A DNA stretch of 64,000 nt. Origin: Mastigamoeba balamuthi. Lineage: Eukaryota; Evosea; Mastigamoebida; Mastigamoebidae. Below, piece by piece: positions 1-11,800 of this stretch. A program made the translations under genes and the position numbers. How positions within the stretch are numbered: the first letter of the stretch is position 1; each line of letters opens with the position of its first letter. The notes below the pieces were generated by a model that was given only the letters and a program-made list of their open reading frames with translations, was not told the origin of the DNA and searched no databases. The stretch lies in NCBI GenBank assembly GCA_902651635.1, contig CACRSC010000015.1, positions 83,227-147,226 on the forward strand. The letters are read 5' to 3'.

Positions 1-213
1 TGGGTCGTGGTGGCGCTGGCCGAGGCAGCCGTCCTGAGAGGTCGCAGACGCGCAAGCCGCCGCCTGTGAGAAAAAGAACCGGGAATCTATCGGTGGGCGT
101 ACTCGGTGCTCGCCGGAGACGTGCGCGTGCTCACCGCCATGGCCGCGGTCGCGGTGGCTCCCACGGCGCACCCGAACACGCAGGCGCTGCGGGCGAACGC
201 GGCCGCGGGGTGA
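1..213 (+). CDS. Possible C-terminal tail of a gene cut by the left edge
   Basis: One frame reads an alanine- and valine-rich stretch (WAYSVLAGDVRVLTAM and onward) that stops at TGA 211-213. The same frame has an earlier TGA at about 68-70, so the segment would be coding only as the last exon after an intron. Composition is GC-rich like the neighbouring exons. Nothing identifies a family. It could equally be antisense or non-coding DNA. Confidence 0.2.
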
Positions 214-267
214 ATTTGAATTCTTCTTCTGGTCAGAACAATTGATCGCTGATACACACAATCCCGC

Positions 268-609
268 TCAAAATAGCTCCTTGCGAGCAGAGCAGCGCTC
301 CCTCAGACTGAGATGGCGGGAGGCGGGGGTGGGGGGGCGCGGGGCGTACGCAATGAGGGAGATGAGGAAGCCCGTGCTGGTCTCGCGGTCGTGGGGCTGG
401 GCCAGCGTGGATGCGGGAGAGGCTGTTGCACACGAGTAGGCGCTGGCAGCAGCCTCGCCCGACGCAGAAGATGTTGTCTCGACAGCGACGCTCGCTCCGG
501 GAGCAGTCGCGTTGGCGCTCGCGGGCGAGAAGGACGCTCCGGTGGCGACGAGGAGGACCGAGAGGCTGGTCAGGAGAACGAAGGTGAGGAACGCTGTGAA
601 CGAGGGCAT
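268..609 (-). CDS. Small secreted or membrane-attached protein, unknown
   Basis: The 113-codon frame begins MPSFTAFLTFVLLTSLSVLL, a good signal peptide ending near residue 25. A Ser/Thr/Ala-rich, probably O-glycosylated spacer with two cysteines follows. A 42-nt stretch with a GTACGC donor and CTCAG acceptor can be removed from the 3' part without changing frame, so the mature protein may be about 99 residues ending in RERCSARKELF. The region before that end (GFLISLIA) is hydrophobic. No family is recognised. The start is the first ATG after an AT-richer leader. Confidence 0.4.
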   Translation of the reverse strand: MPSFTAFLTFVLLTSLSVLLVATGASFSPASANATAPGASVAVETTSSASGEAAASAYSCATASPASTLAQPHDRETSTGFLISLIAYAPRPPTPASRHLSLRERCSARKELF

Positions 610-1494
610 TTCCGATGGGAGGGTCTGTTGCTCAGTGGGTTCTTTGAATTGTGAATAATGGCACGCACTGCGCGGCTTTTATACCAGGGACACCGAAGCT
701 TCCAGGGGAATCTGTGTTCCTGGATTTGGAAGGCTTCTGCGAAATGGTTTTTCACTGGTTTTGGTGTCTGTGTTTCACTTTTCCCATCTGGCTGGGAGAG
801 CAGCCGAGGGCTCAGCTGGGATCCCAACGCGCCGGTACGACCAGTGCGATTGCCCCTTGCTCGGCACGCCCTACAAGCTCGAAAACCCCGAGATTTGAAA
901 GGAAGGACCAATTAGAACAAAGGGCGGGAATGCAACAATTGGCTTTTCAGTGCTGTGTGAATGCCGACATCAGAAATAGCTCATTAGTGAACCACACAGC
1001 CGAACCATTCTATTATTGCTCTGGATTCCATGAATCTGTGTGAAGCACAATCTGGATTTCTTCTTTCTGGATTGTGGTTGCCGCGATTTTCAGACGGAAA
1101 TGGTGTGGTGAATGGGTCTTCACAGACAGCAGCAACATTCATTTCATAAACCAAGTTAGTGGTAGCAGATGTGTGCCACAGCTGTCATCGCCATCACTAC
1201 CCAACCCTACCAAAAGCAGCAAGGAAGGGACACATGCCCCTGAGGAGGAGCTCACATCGAGCTCCTTCAAGGAGACAGATGAATGGCACAGGCTGGACCA
1301 CAATGTGGTTGCGCGAGTTATTCAAAAATAAACACCTTATTAATTCTCGCTCACTTTGGAGATTTCCAACAAGCGACAAGGAATTCCTTTTTCTGAACAA
1401 GCCCTCCCGCAACCACGCTAATATAAAATCAACATCAAAACCAGATCTTAGATCCACAGTATCACTATTTTCAGTTGGGGCTTCCCAGTGTTTG
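610..1494. other. Intergenic stretch without a recognised gene
   Basis: AT-richer than the flanking exons. It lies upstream of the small secreted gene and downstream of the polytopic membrane gene, both on the minus strand. Open frames of up to 130 codons exist on the plus strand (651-1043), but they have no signal peptide, no domain and no coding-like composition. I see no tRNA, repeat or transposon in it. Confidence 0.5.
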
Positions 1495-3551
1495 CTACTG
1501 CGGGGTTGTACTGAGGCCTGGCGTCTTGCTGTGGCGGCGGCACGCGAGTGCTCGGCACAGCAGCGAGGCGCACAGAAGCGCCGAGAGGACCGCAACGACG
1601 AGGGCAGCGACCTCGTGCAGGTTGACCTCCGGCTTCCCTGCGTACACGGTCCTCGTGGGCGCGTGGTAGTAGCACGTGAACGGCGGCTTTCCGTCAGGCC
1701 CCGGCAGAGGTCGGCGCGCGTAGCAGGCAGGCGAAGTGGTCGACCTCGTTATCAGCTCTCGGGACGGCAGCGTCAGGTTGAGCACGAAGCGGTACTGGTG
1801 CCCGAGAGAGAGCGACTTGTTCTCAAACTCGCCGAGCGAGCAGATGCCGTCCTCCCCCACGCCGTCCACCCTGCAGTCCTGTGGCGGTGGAGGGGCGAGT
1901 TCAGAGCGCTGTGCCCGTGCGGCGAGTGGCCACTCACGACCGCCTGGCTGTTGCTCAGCACGTCAACCCCAGGCGCGACGACGAGGATCGCCAGGGCGCA
2001 CAGGACGGCCACGGCAGCCGCGAGGCCGACAAGGAGCCACGCGACCATCCGCCTGGAGACCCTCCTCCTCCGAGGCGCCGGCTCCGCCAGGGTGCCCGGC
2101 GTCGGGATGGCGCCGTACGACGAGTAGCGTGCGTGCTCGATGTCCTCCTGCGCGGGCCACGCGCCGTTGACCTTGCTGGAGATCCACGCCCAGATCTGCT
2201 CGCAGAACTCGATGTACGCGTGCAGCATGCTGTTGAGGCGCAGCAGGTTCGCGACGACCGTGAACAGCACGACGTCGGCCGCGATGAGCAGCGCAGACTC
2301 GGCGGCGACGGGCGGGCAGCTGAGCCTCCCGATGTCGGCGACGAGCGCGAGCGCCGACGACATGAACGCCAGCAGGTTGAGCAGGATGCCCAGCATCAGC
2401 GCGTGGGCTGCCCCCCTGCCGAAGAAGCGTGCCAGCATGCAGGCGGCCGAGCCCACGATGGCCGTGCCGACGGGCCATATGTTGTCCTTGCGCGCAGACA
2501 CGAGCGCCAGCTCGAGCAGCGCGACCTCGACGAAGAACTGCGTGCCGTGGTGCAGCAGCCTGTGCCTCTTGCCGGGCTTGTCGGTCCTCCTGAGGCACAG
2601 CGGGGACACGAGCGCCTGCACAGAGTGGCCCACCAGAGGGGGTCGGTCACGGCGCGGGCGAGCGGACCCCAAGTGCCCCGTACGCTGAGGATCGCAGTCG
2701 TGCGAGCGGCAATCGAGCGCAGCGTCCGGAACCTCGGGCTCTTCCTCAGGGACTGCGAGGGGGCGTCAGAGCGCCCGCCGAGTGCACGGGCGTGGGCGCG
2801 AGTGGCCTACGTGCTCCCACGACGAGGAGCGGATGGCCTCGAAGGGCCTGGTCATCTGGAACGTGTTCATGATGGCGGGGAACGTGGGCACGGCGACCCA
2901 CAGCGACAGCGTCATGCGGTAGAAGTCCTGCGACGTGATCCCCCACCTCACCAGCTCCCTCTGCGGGCACGCTGCTCGCCGCCGGGGGGGGGCATCGTCA
3001 GCTCAGAGCATGCTCCCCCAGCCCCGTCATCACTGCGTCCGCTCACGTTGGTTCCGCCAGCGGGCAGTGGCGTCCTCGGCTGCGAGCCACGCGGTGATGA
3101 CAGCGAACGACACGCCAGCTGCACCAGCACGTGAGTTCGCCAAGGCGGAGGCAAGGAGGAGAGCGCTGGGCGGCTGGAGAGACCCGAGAGGAGGATGAAG
3201 GAGACGTAGTTGGTCACCGCGCGGAACCGCGAGCTCAGGAAGAGCACAGCGACGGCGGAGCCGACCACCAGCAGCGCCGAGGACAGCAGCTCCACGATCC
3301 CCGCCGTCGACCCCAGCGTGTCCGCCTCTGTCATGCTCCTGCGGGGCCGCGCGGTGGGGGTCGGACAGGGCATAGGAGGTGGGGAGGAAGAGGAGGAGAG
3401 GAGGAAGGGAAGGGGAGGGGAGGGAAGAGGACGGCAACCTCGTGATGACGACGCCGCAGGTGTTGAGGACAGCGCTCAGGACCACCCAGAGGTAGGACCA
3501 GCGCGTGCGGTGCGTGCTCCACAGCGTCTCGGGGTCCGAACGCGCCTCCAT
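1495..3551 (-). CDS. Polytopic membrane protein, unknown family, 7 exons
   Basis: Seven exons join in frame with GT-AG introns, one only 35 nt long. The start MEARSDPETLWSTHRTRW is followed at once by a hydrophobic span. I count about nine or ten membrane segments spread over all exons. These include GIVELLSSALLVVGSAVAVL, a pair around VEVALLELALVSARKDNIWP, one at HALMLGILLNLLAFMSSALA, and a last pair flanking a luminal loop with paired cysteines and an N-glycosylation motif (NKS). The tail is short, basic and ends TTPQ with a TAG stop. Total length is about 520 residues. The arrangement is receptor- or transporter-like but no family motif is recognisable. The start is the only ATG before the first hydrophobic exon. 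Confidence 0.75.
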
Positions 3552-3790
3552 GGGGGAGTGGGAGGTTGCCGCTGTGTGCGACGGGGTGGCTGGAAAGAAA
3601 GAGAAAGAAATCCTGTGCGGTGGAATATCGGAATATCTACCGCTCCAGAAACGGCAACTACGGAGGTAGATTCTGTCTCTCCCACAACTCCAGTGAGATG
3701 AAATCTGGATTTTATCATTTGAACAGGGCCGCTGCTGTTCTTGCTTTCGCCTTCGGGCCTTGCGGTCTCTAGATGACAGTCAGCTACATC

Positions 3791-4243
3791 TTACTTCTGC
3801 TGAGGGGTCTTCCTGCCCACACGGGGGTTCGCAAACGCGCCCTCCATCGGCGTGACGTTGCCACTCCTGGGATCCACCTTGATTCCTGCGGCACCGACCC
3901 CGTCAATCAATTGTTAGATGGCTGGCCGGGGGAAAAGTTGGCTGGCTGGGGGCACCTTTCTCGCGGAATTCAATTGTCCCGAGCACCTTGGGCCCCTGCT
4001 CGAACTCGCGCATGCGCTCGGGTGGCACCTGCCCGCTGACAGTGACCGTGGGGGCGTCGGGGTCCACAGCTGTTGGGTGCAGTGCAGCGGTGTCTTCAGT
4101 CGCCCTGCTGCCATCAAGGGGCCACGGCTCGGGTGGGACGCACGGCGGTTGGCAGGCGAGCATTTGGGGTGGTACACCTTGCCGTTGTACGTCTCCTCTC
4201 CGAAGCAGATGGACTGGTTGCAGAAGGCGCAGCGGGCAGCCAT
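3791..4243 (-). CDS. Tiny protein with a half LIM-type zinc-binding motif, 3 exons
   Basis: Exon 1 starts MAARCAFCNQSICFGEETYN and ends in a HPKC motif, giving C-x2-C-x16-H-x2-C, the first zinc site of a LIM domain. No second zinc site follows. Exon 2 gives a Pro/Glu-rich linker (REFEQGPKVLGTIEFREK) and exon 3 ends in VGRKTPQQK. Two short introns (a GTGCGT donor, and one with a CTAAC branch site before CGCAG) join in frame. The product is about 105 residues. It may act as a zinc-binding adaptor, but that is inference. An in-frame codon upstream at 4267 would add eight residues. Confidence 0.65.
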
Positions 4244-4478
4244 TCGTGGGGGCACTGGTGTCTGCACAACGGACTGATATTAAAGACTGAATCTGGATAT
4301 TGGTTCGCGATTCTGTTTCCCTCCCAAACTTTTGGGAGACAGCACGCCGATTTCTATTTGTTACATTTCAGGATGAGTAGGTGATAGGGGCGGAACCAGA
4401 CAATGAAAACAGTGGGATATTATTTATCTTCGGACGAACATACGTGGATTGGATCCTCTCAGTTGGGATTGCGCCGAA

Positions 4479-5201
4479 ATGCAGAGCGATTTTGCTGTTG
4501 CCGTTGTTCTCGCGTGCGCATCGCTGTTGGGCGTGGGATGCGCTGCCACTCGCGTTCCCTTCCCCGAGGTGTGCCTCCCCGCTTGTCCCGGGTGCTCCTC
4601 TGACCCCTCTGTTTGTCTCAGAAAGCGACCTGGCTCGTGTTCTTCCTCGTCTCCTTGGCCAACGGGCTCTGCCACGCTCTGTACCAGTGGGGTGGCTACT
4701 TCGTGCTTCTCTTCCCTGCGCTGTTCTGGATCCAGGTCGTTCAGGAAACCACCGGATCTTTGGTGCGGTTGTTTTGCGGTTTTCTCAGCGAAACTGACGT
4801 CTATCCCAGGCGCTCTCTGTCTCTCTGTACTCCCGTGCCAACCAGGCGAAGATATCTGGTACCGCTTGCCGAGTCCACCGCTTCTGTCTGACGGCTGCCA
4901 CGCAGCGCACTGGTACTCCCTGCCGACGGGGTCGTCCTCGCTGGCGATGCTGTGCAAGTACTTCCCCGCCAAGTGGCTGCAGGTTGCGTACCTCGTGCCC
5001 GTCATCGCCTACGTGCTCGCCAAGGCCCCGCACGCACGCAGGAGCATCGCCCCGGCCGTGGCACTCGCGGTCGCCAGCCCCCTGGCAATCTACGGCAGCA
5101 TCTCCGCCCTGGCCTACAACATGGTGGCCACCGCAGCTGTGCTCCTCGCCGCCGTGGACCTCCTGCAGACGTCGGCGGGGCACAAATTCAAGTTCATGTG
5201 A
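4479..5201 (+). CDS. Small multi-span membrane protein, 4 exons, unknown
   Basis: Exon 1 starts MQSDFAVAVVLACASLLGVG, a signal peptide or first membrane span. Exon 2 carries a second long hydrophobic stretch (WLVFFLVSLANGL and LFPALFWIQ). Exon 3 is short (ALSVSLYSRANQAKIS). Exon 4 has three or four more spans with a KAPHARR basic loop, ending KFKFM. Three introns join in frame. Length is about 190 residues. No family is recognised. The stop is 56 bp from the convergent stop of the FNBP4-like gene, so the 3' UTRs must be very short or overlap. Confidence 0.65.
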   Translation: MQSDFAVAVVLACASLLGVGCAATRVPFPEVCLPACPGCSSDPSVCLRKRPGSCSSSSPWPTGSATLCTSGVATSCFSSLRCSGSRSFRKPPDLWCGCFAVFSAKLTSIPGALCLSVLPCQPGEDIWYRLPSPPLLSDGCHAAHWYSLPTGSSSLAMLCKYFPAKWLQVAYLVPVIAYVLAKAPHARRSIAPAVALAVASPLAIYGSISALAYNMVATAAVLLAAVDLLQTSAGHKFKFM

Positions 5202-5256
5202 ACATGAAACAGCACGAAGGCCAGCGAGCAGAGCTGCAGCGGCAGGGCGATGAGCT

Positions 5257-6475
5257 CATTGTTTTTGCTGCACCATTTGGTGCCAGTCGCCAACAAGGGG
5301 CTCGAAGTTGGGGTTGCTGGACGCTGCGTCAGCCTTCCTTGTCTGCTCCTCGTGCCACTTTCGGACCTCGCGCTCCCTGCGCGCTTGCGGGTCGGCCTCG
5401 CGTTCCCGTTGCTCCTCGGCTTTCTTCACCGCATTCCACTTGTCTACGAGGTCAATCTGGGTGGCGGGTTGTCGCGGGGGTGTTGGGTGGGGGGAGAGAT
5501 GCAGGCTGTTAGTGGCGTGCTGCGCCGCTTATCGGGTGAATACGACGGCCCTCGACAGCCGAGCTCCGAGCCGACCAAAGGAATAACGCAAGTTCTGCAG
5601 CCAGTTCACTGTAGAGGCGGGGGCTCGAGTTGGAACCCCCCACTCCCGCCCTGGTGACCCCCCTGCCAGCCCCCAAAACGTGCGGCCCGACCGATCCCAC
5701 CCCCACCGCCATCGCCGGTCCCCCGGGTCCCCGGTTCAATTCCCTCCTGTACCCCTTTGGTGGAATTGAGCCTGCTGGTCGACACGCGCTCCTCCCTGGT
5801 GTTCTTGGCCGCCTCGGCCTGCGCGGCCTTCGCGGCCCTGCTGGCCTCCTCCGCGCTCACCGCCTCCACCATCGCCCGCCTCTCCCCGTTGATGAACGGC
5901 TCCGCAGCCGCCGCCGGCGCCACCGACGCCACGTCCTCGAGCTCCCGCAGCGCCTCTGCCGCCTTCCACGCGCCAAACTCTGCGCGCAGCTGCCCGAGGC
6001 GGTCGCCAAAGAACGCGTCCGTCAGCCCGCCCTCGCGCCAGTCCTGCGCCCGCGCCGCGAGCCTCGCCGACGCCACCAGCAGCGCGTCGCGCGCCGCCTG
6101 CGGGGCGCCGCTGTCCGACGCGTGCCGCAGCGCCTCGGCGAGCTCCGCCTCGGCCTCGGCGCACTGGCGCGCGAGGGCCGAGTCGCTCGACGCCGACTGG
6201 CGCGGCCGCTTGGCGGCGGGCGGCTGCGCTGGCGGCGGCGAGGGCGGAGCTGGTGCTGCGGGCGCGGCCGCGGGAGGGGCTGGGGCTGGCGAGGCGCTGA
6301 GGGCGGGCTCCTCCGCGTCCGAGTCGTCTGTGTAGGCGGCGAGGGCGGCGAGCGAGGAGCTCTCCTCTTTGGGCGGCGGCGGCGGCGGCGTGTCTGCTCG
6401 CGGGGGAGTGGCGGCTGCGGGGGCGGTGCGCACGTGTGGGCGCCTGCCGACATCGACGCAAAGCCTGCGCCGCAT
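5257..6475 (-). CDS. FNBP4: FNBP4-like protein (formin-binding protein 4 family)
   Basis: The large exon begins with a Pro-rich stretch (TPPPPPPKEESSSLAALAAY) and then TDDSDAEEP. An Ala-rich helical region contains AQDWREGGLTDAFFGDRL, which resembles the FNBP4 segment IADWREGALNGNY as I recall it. The last exon reads IDLVDKWNAVKKAEEQRERE, then RKWHEEQ, then NPNFEPLVGDWHQ. This matches the FNBP4 C-terminus with its paired Trp motifs. FNBP4 proteins act around splicing and formin signalling. I see no WW domain, which animal members have two of. A short extra exon may lie at about 5530-5600. The start is uncertain: ATG 6475, or an upstream ATG at 6546 with another intron. Confidence 0.65.
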
Positions 6476-6691
6476 CGTGCGCAAACGGCCGAGACAAATG
6501 CGTGTCTCAGGCGGATCTGACGAATCGTGCGGCAAAATGATGTCATCCAGCTCCCCCGAGCGCGCGTGTGGGATCGGTGCCCTAAGAGTGGCCGTCACTC
6601 CAGTCGCGAACCGGAATCGCTGAGACTGTTGGCACCGCAGACGAACGAATTCGGGGCGTATCGATTGAAATATAACCCGATCGCAGACCAA

Positions 6692-8751
6692 ATGAATATC
6701 GGCGGCGAAGATCTCGCCCAGATTCTCTCCACCAAACCCAAGACGCCGATGGCGACAACTCCGGCACCGCAGCCCGGCACGAGCGTGACCTGGCCCAGCG
6801 AGTTCCACGTCATCATCGCCGGCGGCAGCGGCTCGTCGCTGTACCCCCTCGCCAGCGACGACGTGCCGCGCGCGCTGCTGCCCGTCGCGAACCGCCCGCT
6901 GATATCGTACCAGCTCGAGCTCCTCGAGCGCGCGGGCCTCGGCGCCGTCACCGTCGCCGTGCAGGGCGCGCACGCCGTCGACATCTCGGCCGCCGCCATC
7001 AGCAAGCTCAAGGTCGAGCTGGTGGACGTCAAGGAGGAAGACGGTGCGTCGCAGGCACAGCCCGATTACGTCAATCCGCGCATCAAATCAGCGCGGGAGA
7101 CCATTTGATTTCGATTCGCCGGTTTGAATTGGCTTTGAATGTCGGATTCGGCAATAGCTCGAGAGCCCGCAGGCTAATCTGGCGGGTGGCGTGGTCGCCC
7201 CACCCCCACCCCCCGGGCAGACGCTGGGGCGGTGCTGAAGAAGCTCAAGGACACGATCAAGGAGGAGAACGTGCTCGTGATCCCCGGCGACCTCATCGTC
7301 GACCCGTCGCTGCTGTGCGCCGTCGCTCGCCTGCACCGGTCGCGCCGCGCCTCCCTCACCATGCTGCTCGCCAAGCTCAAGGCTGTCCGTCACTCCTCCC
7401 GCTCAGCACACTGCCCCCAGCAGCAGCAGCAGCAGCCACTCGGCTGACCAGGCAACACCGCTTCCCCCCTGACCGCAGATCGAGGACCAGCTGCCCACCG
7501 CGAGGAAGGCCAAGGTAACGGGCACCCGCCCACCCGGGTTGGCTCCGCCCCTCCCTCCCCGGCTGGCCTGACGCTCGGCCTGGCGCGCAGCTGTACCCCG
7601 ACGACTCGAACGTGTTCGCGCTGGAGGAGGGGACCAACCGCGTGCTCGCCGTGTGGCCCGAGGGCGCGAGGCGCAGCGTCAGGGTCAGCAAGGCGTCGCT
7701 GGCGCGCTGCGGCGGCTCGGCCTGCCTGCGCGCGGACCTCTTCGACTCGCACCTGTACGCTCTGGACCGCTGGGCGCTCGACGCGCTCGCCGCACGCGAC
7801 TCGACGACGCGCGCGCACTTTGTGTCGTTCCTCGTGCGCTCGCAGCAGAGGCAGCAGCAGCTGCAGGCCGGGGCCGCAGCCCCCGAAGCCGCGGGGCTGT
7901 CCGAGGCCGAGTGCCTCGTCTCGCAGATGACGCACGCGCGCCCGCAGCCGCCGGGCCCCGGGTGCTACGCGGTGATTGCCGACGCGTCGTCGGGCCCGTC
8001 GTCGTTCTGCCTGCGCGTGTCGACGATAGCGTCGTTCTTCGAGGCCAACAAGGAGCTCTCGAGGGGTGCCCACGCGTACCTGCCGAGGGAGGAGGCGCTC
8101 AAGGGCAGGTTCCTCGCCAAGACGGCAAAGGTCGACCCGCAGACGCAGGTCGGCGCCGAGTGCGTCGTCGGCGACAGCAGCGAGATCGGCGCCAGGTGCG
8201 GCGTCAAGCACAGCGTCGTCGGCCGCCACTGCGTCATCGCCTCGGGCGCCAAGATCGCCAACTCGGTCGTCATGGACCACGTGACCATCGCCGAGGGGTG
8301 CGTTGCTCCTGCCGTGCTGCTGCAGCTCCCCGGTCGTCGTGTGCACCGCTTGCGGTTTTGCCCCGATTTGTGCATCGCTTTTCTCAACGAGTTGCGTTCC
8401 CGCTGTGCAGGGCAACCCTGTCCGACTGCGTCGTCTGCAGCGGGGCTGTGGTCAACAGCAAGGCGCAGCTGAAGGACTGCGTCGTCGGCTACGGGCGCGT
8501 TGTTGATGCGAACAGTGCGGATACTCTCTCGCATTTTGCCGAGCCTTGTGTCGCGTTGCACTCAATTACCCGCCTTTGCCACGTGCAGCTAAAGTGGAGG
8601 GCGACACTCTGCTGCGCTCCGAGGCATGAAACATCAACAACGACGGTTACACGATTTCTCTTTTTCCATTTCTCCGGTTGCTGCTTTTCTTGCCTGCGTG
8701 CGGTGCTTTTGGATCTCAGAAAGATTCACTTCCCTTGAGAAGCGCGCTTGA
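6692..8751 (+). CDS. EIF2B3: Translation initiation factor eIF2B, gamma subunit
   Basis: This encodes the gamma subunit of the eIF2B guanine-nucleotide exchange factor, part of its catalytic gamma-epsilon subcomplex. The N-terminal nucleotidyltransferase fold shows FHVIIAGGSGSSLYPL, LLPVANRPLISYQLELL and VLVIPGDLIVDPSLL. As in other gamma subunits the transferase signature is degenerate (GSGSSLYP). The C-terminal left-handed beta-helix repeats are clear (VGDSSEIGARCGVKHSVVG, then ANSVVMDHVTIAEG, then LSDCVVCSGAVVNSKAQLKD). Five or six exons join in frame. The last small exon gives KRFTSLEKRA before TGA. The gene is divergent from the FNBP4-like gene, with about 220 bp between the chosen starts. 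Confidence 0.9.
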
Positions 8752-8866
8752 CAAACACACCGCCATCGAACCATGACGCAACGCTCACCAACAATCCCTC
8801 TCCTCGTCCTCCTGCGTTCGTACCACCCCCCGCCAAGCGCCGCGGCAGTTGCTCTCCCCGCCGCCC

Positions 8867-11800
8867 ATGTCGCTCGTTGGGTTGTTTCCCGTGGCCTCCA
8901 GTGTTTGGTTTTTTAATGAGTGCTGAGTGCACCTTTTGAACTCGGGGGCTTTACGCAGTCGTCGCAGTCGGAGCGTACGCGGGGCCAGTCAACCTGACCA
9001 CGACGCTGTGCAAGATGTGGCCATCGGCGGCGTCCCCCGACTGCTCGCCGTGCGTGACGCCCATCGAGGGCCTGTGCGACAGCTGCCACGACGGCTCCGT
9101 CGTCTGCAACGCGGCCCGCCAAGTCACCGCACTGTACGCCGCCATCCAGCACGCACAGCACGCACAGAGGGGCCCGCCAGCGCGTGGGCTGGGCTTACCG
9201 AACTGCTGGGTTTAGGCGCCTTGGCTGGGGCTCGCACGTGGACGTGGGGCTGGCGCAGTTCGCGCAGCTCATGAGGCTGGAGATCTACTCGACGACGCTC
9301 GAGGCCCTGCCGGCCGACCTGGGGTCGCTGTCGCTGCTCGAGGAGCTGCAGGTCTACGCACCGCTCACTGCGTTCCCCGACCTGAGCTCCCTGGCGAATC
9401 TGAACATGCTGTGAGCGAGACCCTCTCTCTCCCCCCTGCTCCTCCCCATCCGTGGCAGGCCCCACTGAAAGAGGCCATCGCCACCTCAGGTCCATCTCTG
9501 GGACTCGTCTGGATAGCATCCCCGACACCGTGTGCCCTCTGAAGAACCTGGGCTACTTGTACGGCTGCTCTCCTCCCCCACTATGAGCACTCACGCGCTC
9601 CCAGCGTTGTCTCGCACAACCCCCTGATGACGTCCATCCCGTCCTGCCTGGCATCGGTCGAAGTGCTGTAAGACATCCATCCACCTCTCTCAGCCGTGCC
9701 CTTACTGAGCACCTGACACCAGTTGGTCGTACAACAACCCCATCGCCTCTGTCCCGATCCTGAGCAAAAACCCTCCGCTGAGGGAGCTGTGCGCACTCGC
9801 CGTACGCCGTCCTCGTCCCTTACACTTCGAAACAGGGGAATCGTCCGCGGGAAGATCACCGAAAACGTTCAGCTGTCGAGAATCGCAGGTCCTCCGTCAT
9901 ACATGTACCGGAATACCCTGCCTCTTGCACATCTCCCTCGGTTTCACACGCAACACCAACAGCGATTTGTCGGGGAACGGCATTACCAAGGTCACCTCCA
10001 GCGCTCAGATCACTCACCTGTGCGCTGGCTGAATACAAGCCGAAACGCATCCTGATCACATCTTATTCCAGGGATGTATCGAACAATCGCATTCGGAGCG
10101 GCGCAGATATTTCCATCACCGGGTCCAAGTTCCTGTATGAAGCAAAAGTAACACTTTCTTCGTTTCTCAACGAGTAATGTGCTAGGAATGTGAGTGGCAA
10201 CCCCGTAAACCTGGGAGACGGTTCGGCAGGGCAGTGGACTTCCTTTGTCTCGGTGCTGTACGTGATTCGCAGCCTCGTTGCTTTCCCCCGAAGTGTGCTC
10301 ACACGTGTGCAGTGACATCTCCAGGACGCGCACTGCCCAGTGGTCTAATCTTGGGGACATGTCGCACCTCACGGAGCTGTAAGCTTTGAGCCGCTGAACA
10401 ACTTCACTCACTCAAATCCCGGACAGGCACGCTGACGACCTCATTGTCTCCGATGCCGATGTCGCACAGGTGTCGAAGTACAGCGCCCTGACTACACTGT
10501 AAGCCACCTCTTTCAGCTTGACTCGGCTCACGTTGAACTCAGGAGCATGCAGAGGAACCTTCTGACTCGCATTCCGACCTGCCCGAGTTCGCTCACCTCG
10601 CTGTGCGCATTCATTCGCGTTGCGGCCAATTTGACTTTACTGTAGGGATCTTTCGGGAAACCTCATCAACTCTACCTCGGGTCTCCAGAACCTCAAACTC
10701 ACTTACCTGTAAGAGCAGACTACTATCGCTTTTCCGACGCCTGACTCCACTACAGGGACCTATCGAGCAACTCCCTGGAGAAGACTCCCGAAATCGCTGC
10801 GCTCACCACACTGACGTCGCTGTATGTCGGCACCAACCCCGCTTTATTCACCAGAACAACAGGGACTTGAGCCACAACCACCTGGATGAGAGCTCTGCCG
10901 ACGTGTTCAAGGATCTGACCAAGCTCCAGGAGCTGTACGACATAATCCTGGTTGCCCTCTCTGACATGTCTCCCAGTGACCTTTCGTTCAATGTGATGCA
11001 CAGCCTTCCGCTGAGCCTTATTCCGAGGTACATCCACAAACCCAGCAACGTTTCTAACACCTTTCTTGCAGTGCAAGCAATGGCCCAAGCCAGCTGCGAG
11101 TTCTGTACGACAGATAAAGAAACGCAGCCTCGATGCTAACAGAGATACAGGAAGGCTTCGGATAACTCGATCAAGAAGCTGTCGGATTTGTCCGGAATGA
11201 AGAGTCTCGAGACCCTGTATGTGACTCCATCAGAAGTCACTTGGAATAACAACATCCACGCAGGAACGTGGCGAGAAACAAGCTGACCTCGCTGCCAGCA
11301 AACTTCAATCTTCTGGCCTCGCTGAAGTCTCTGTGCGTTCTCCCAGTCGCGCAACACGGACTCACTTCCCACAAATTTGGACAGGGACCTGTCGGGCAAC
11401 TATCTGTCTTCGTTTGATGTCACGTACACGGGTCCCGGTGCCAAGAGGTCCCTGAGGGGGCTCTTCAACCTGCAGCGCCTGTACGAAGATCAATCATATC
11501 TTCTTTACTGACAGCGTCACGCAGCTCTCTCTCCGGGAACAGGCTCACATCGCTCGCGCCAGTGAACTCGCTCACGAAGCTGGTTTCACTGTAAGCACAT
11601 CACTTTGACGATAAAATTAACCACTCCGCTCAGGGACGTGAGCTCCAACGGTCTGTCGTCTCTGGCTGACAACACTGTTTCGTCTCTGTCGTCCCTGATG
11701 GACCTGTGCGCAGTCGTCATCCTTCTCACTGTACAGTTTCTGACGTATTATCAGTGACCTCTCGAGCAACCACCTCACAAGCATTCCGCCTTTTGGAGCC

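Noticed and set aside
5725-5760. GGTTCAATTCC resembling a tRNA T-loop
   Set aside because: The flanking bases do not form a T stem and the sequence lies in an intron of the FNBP4-like gene.
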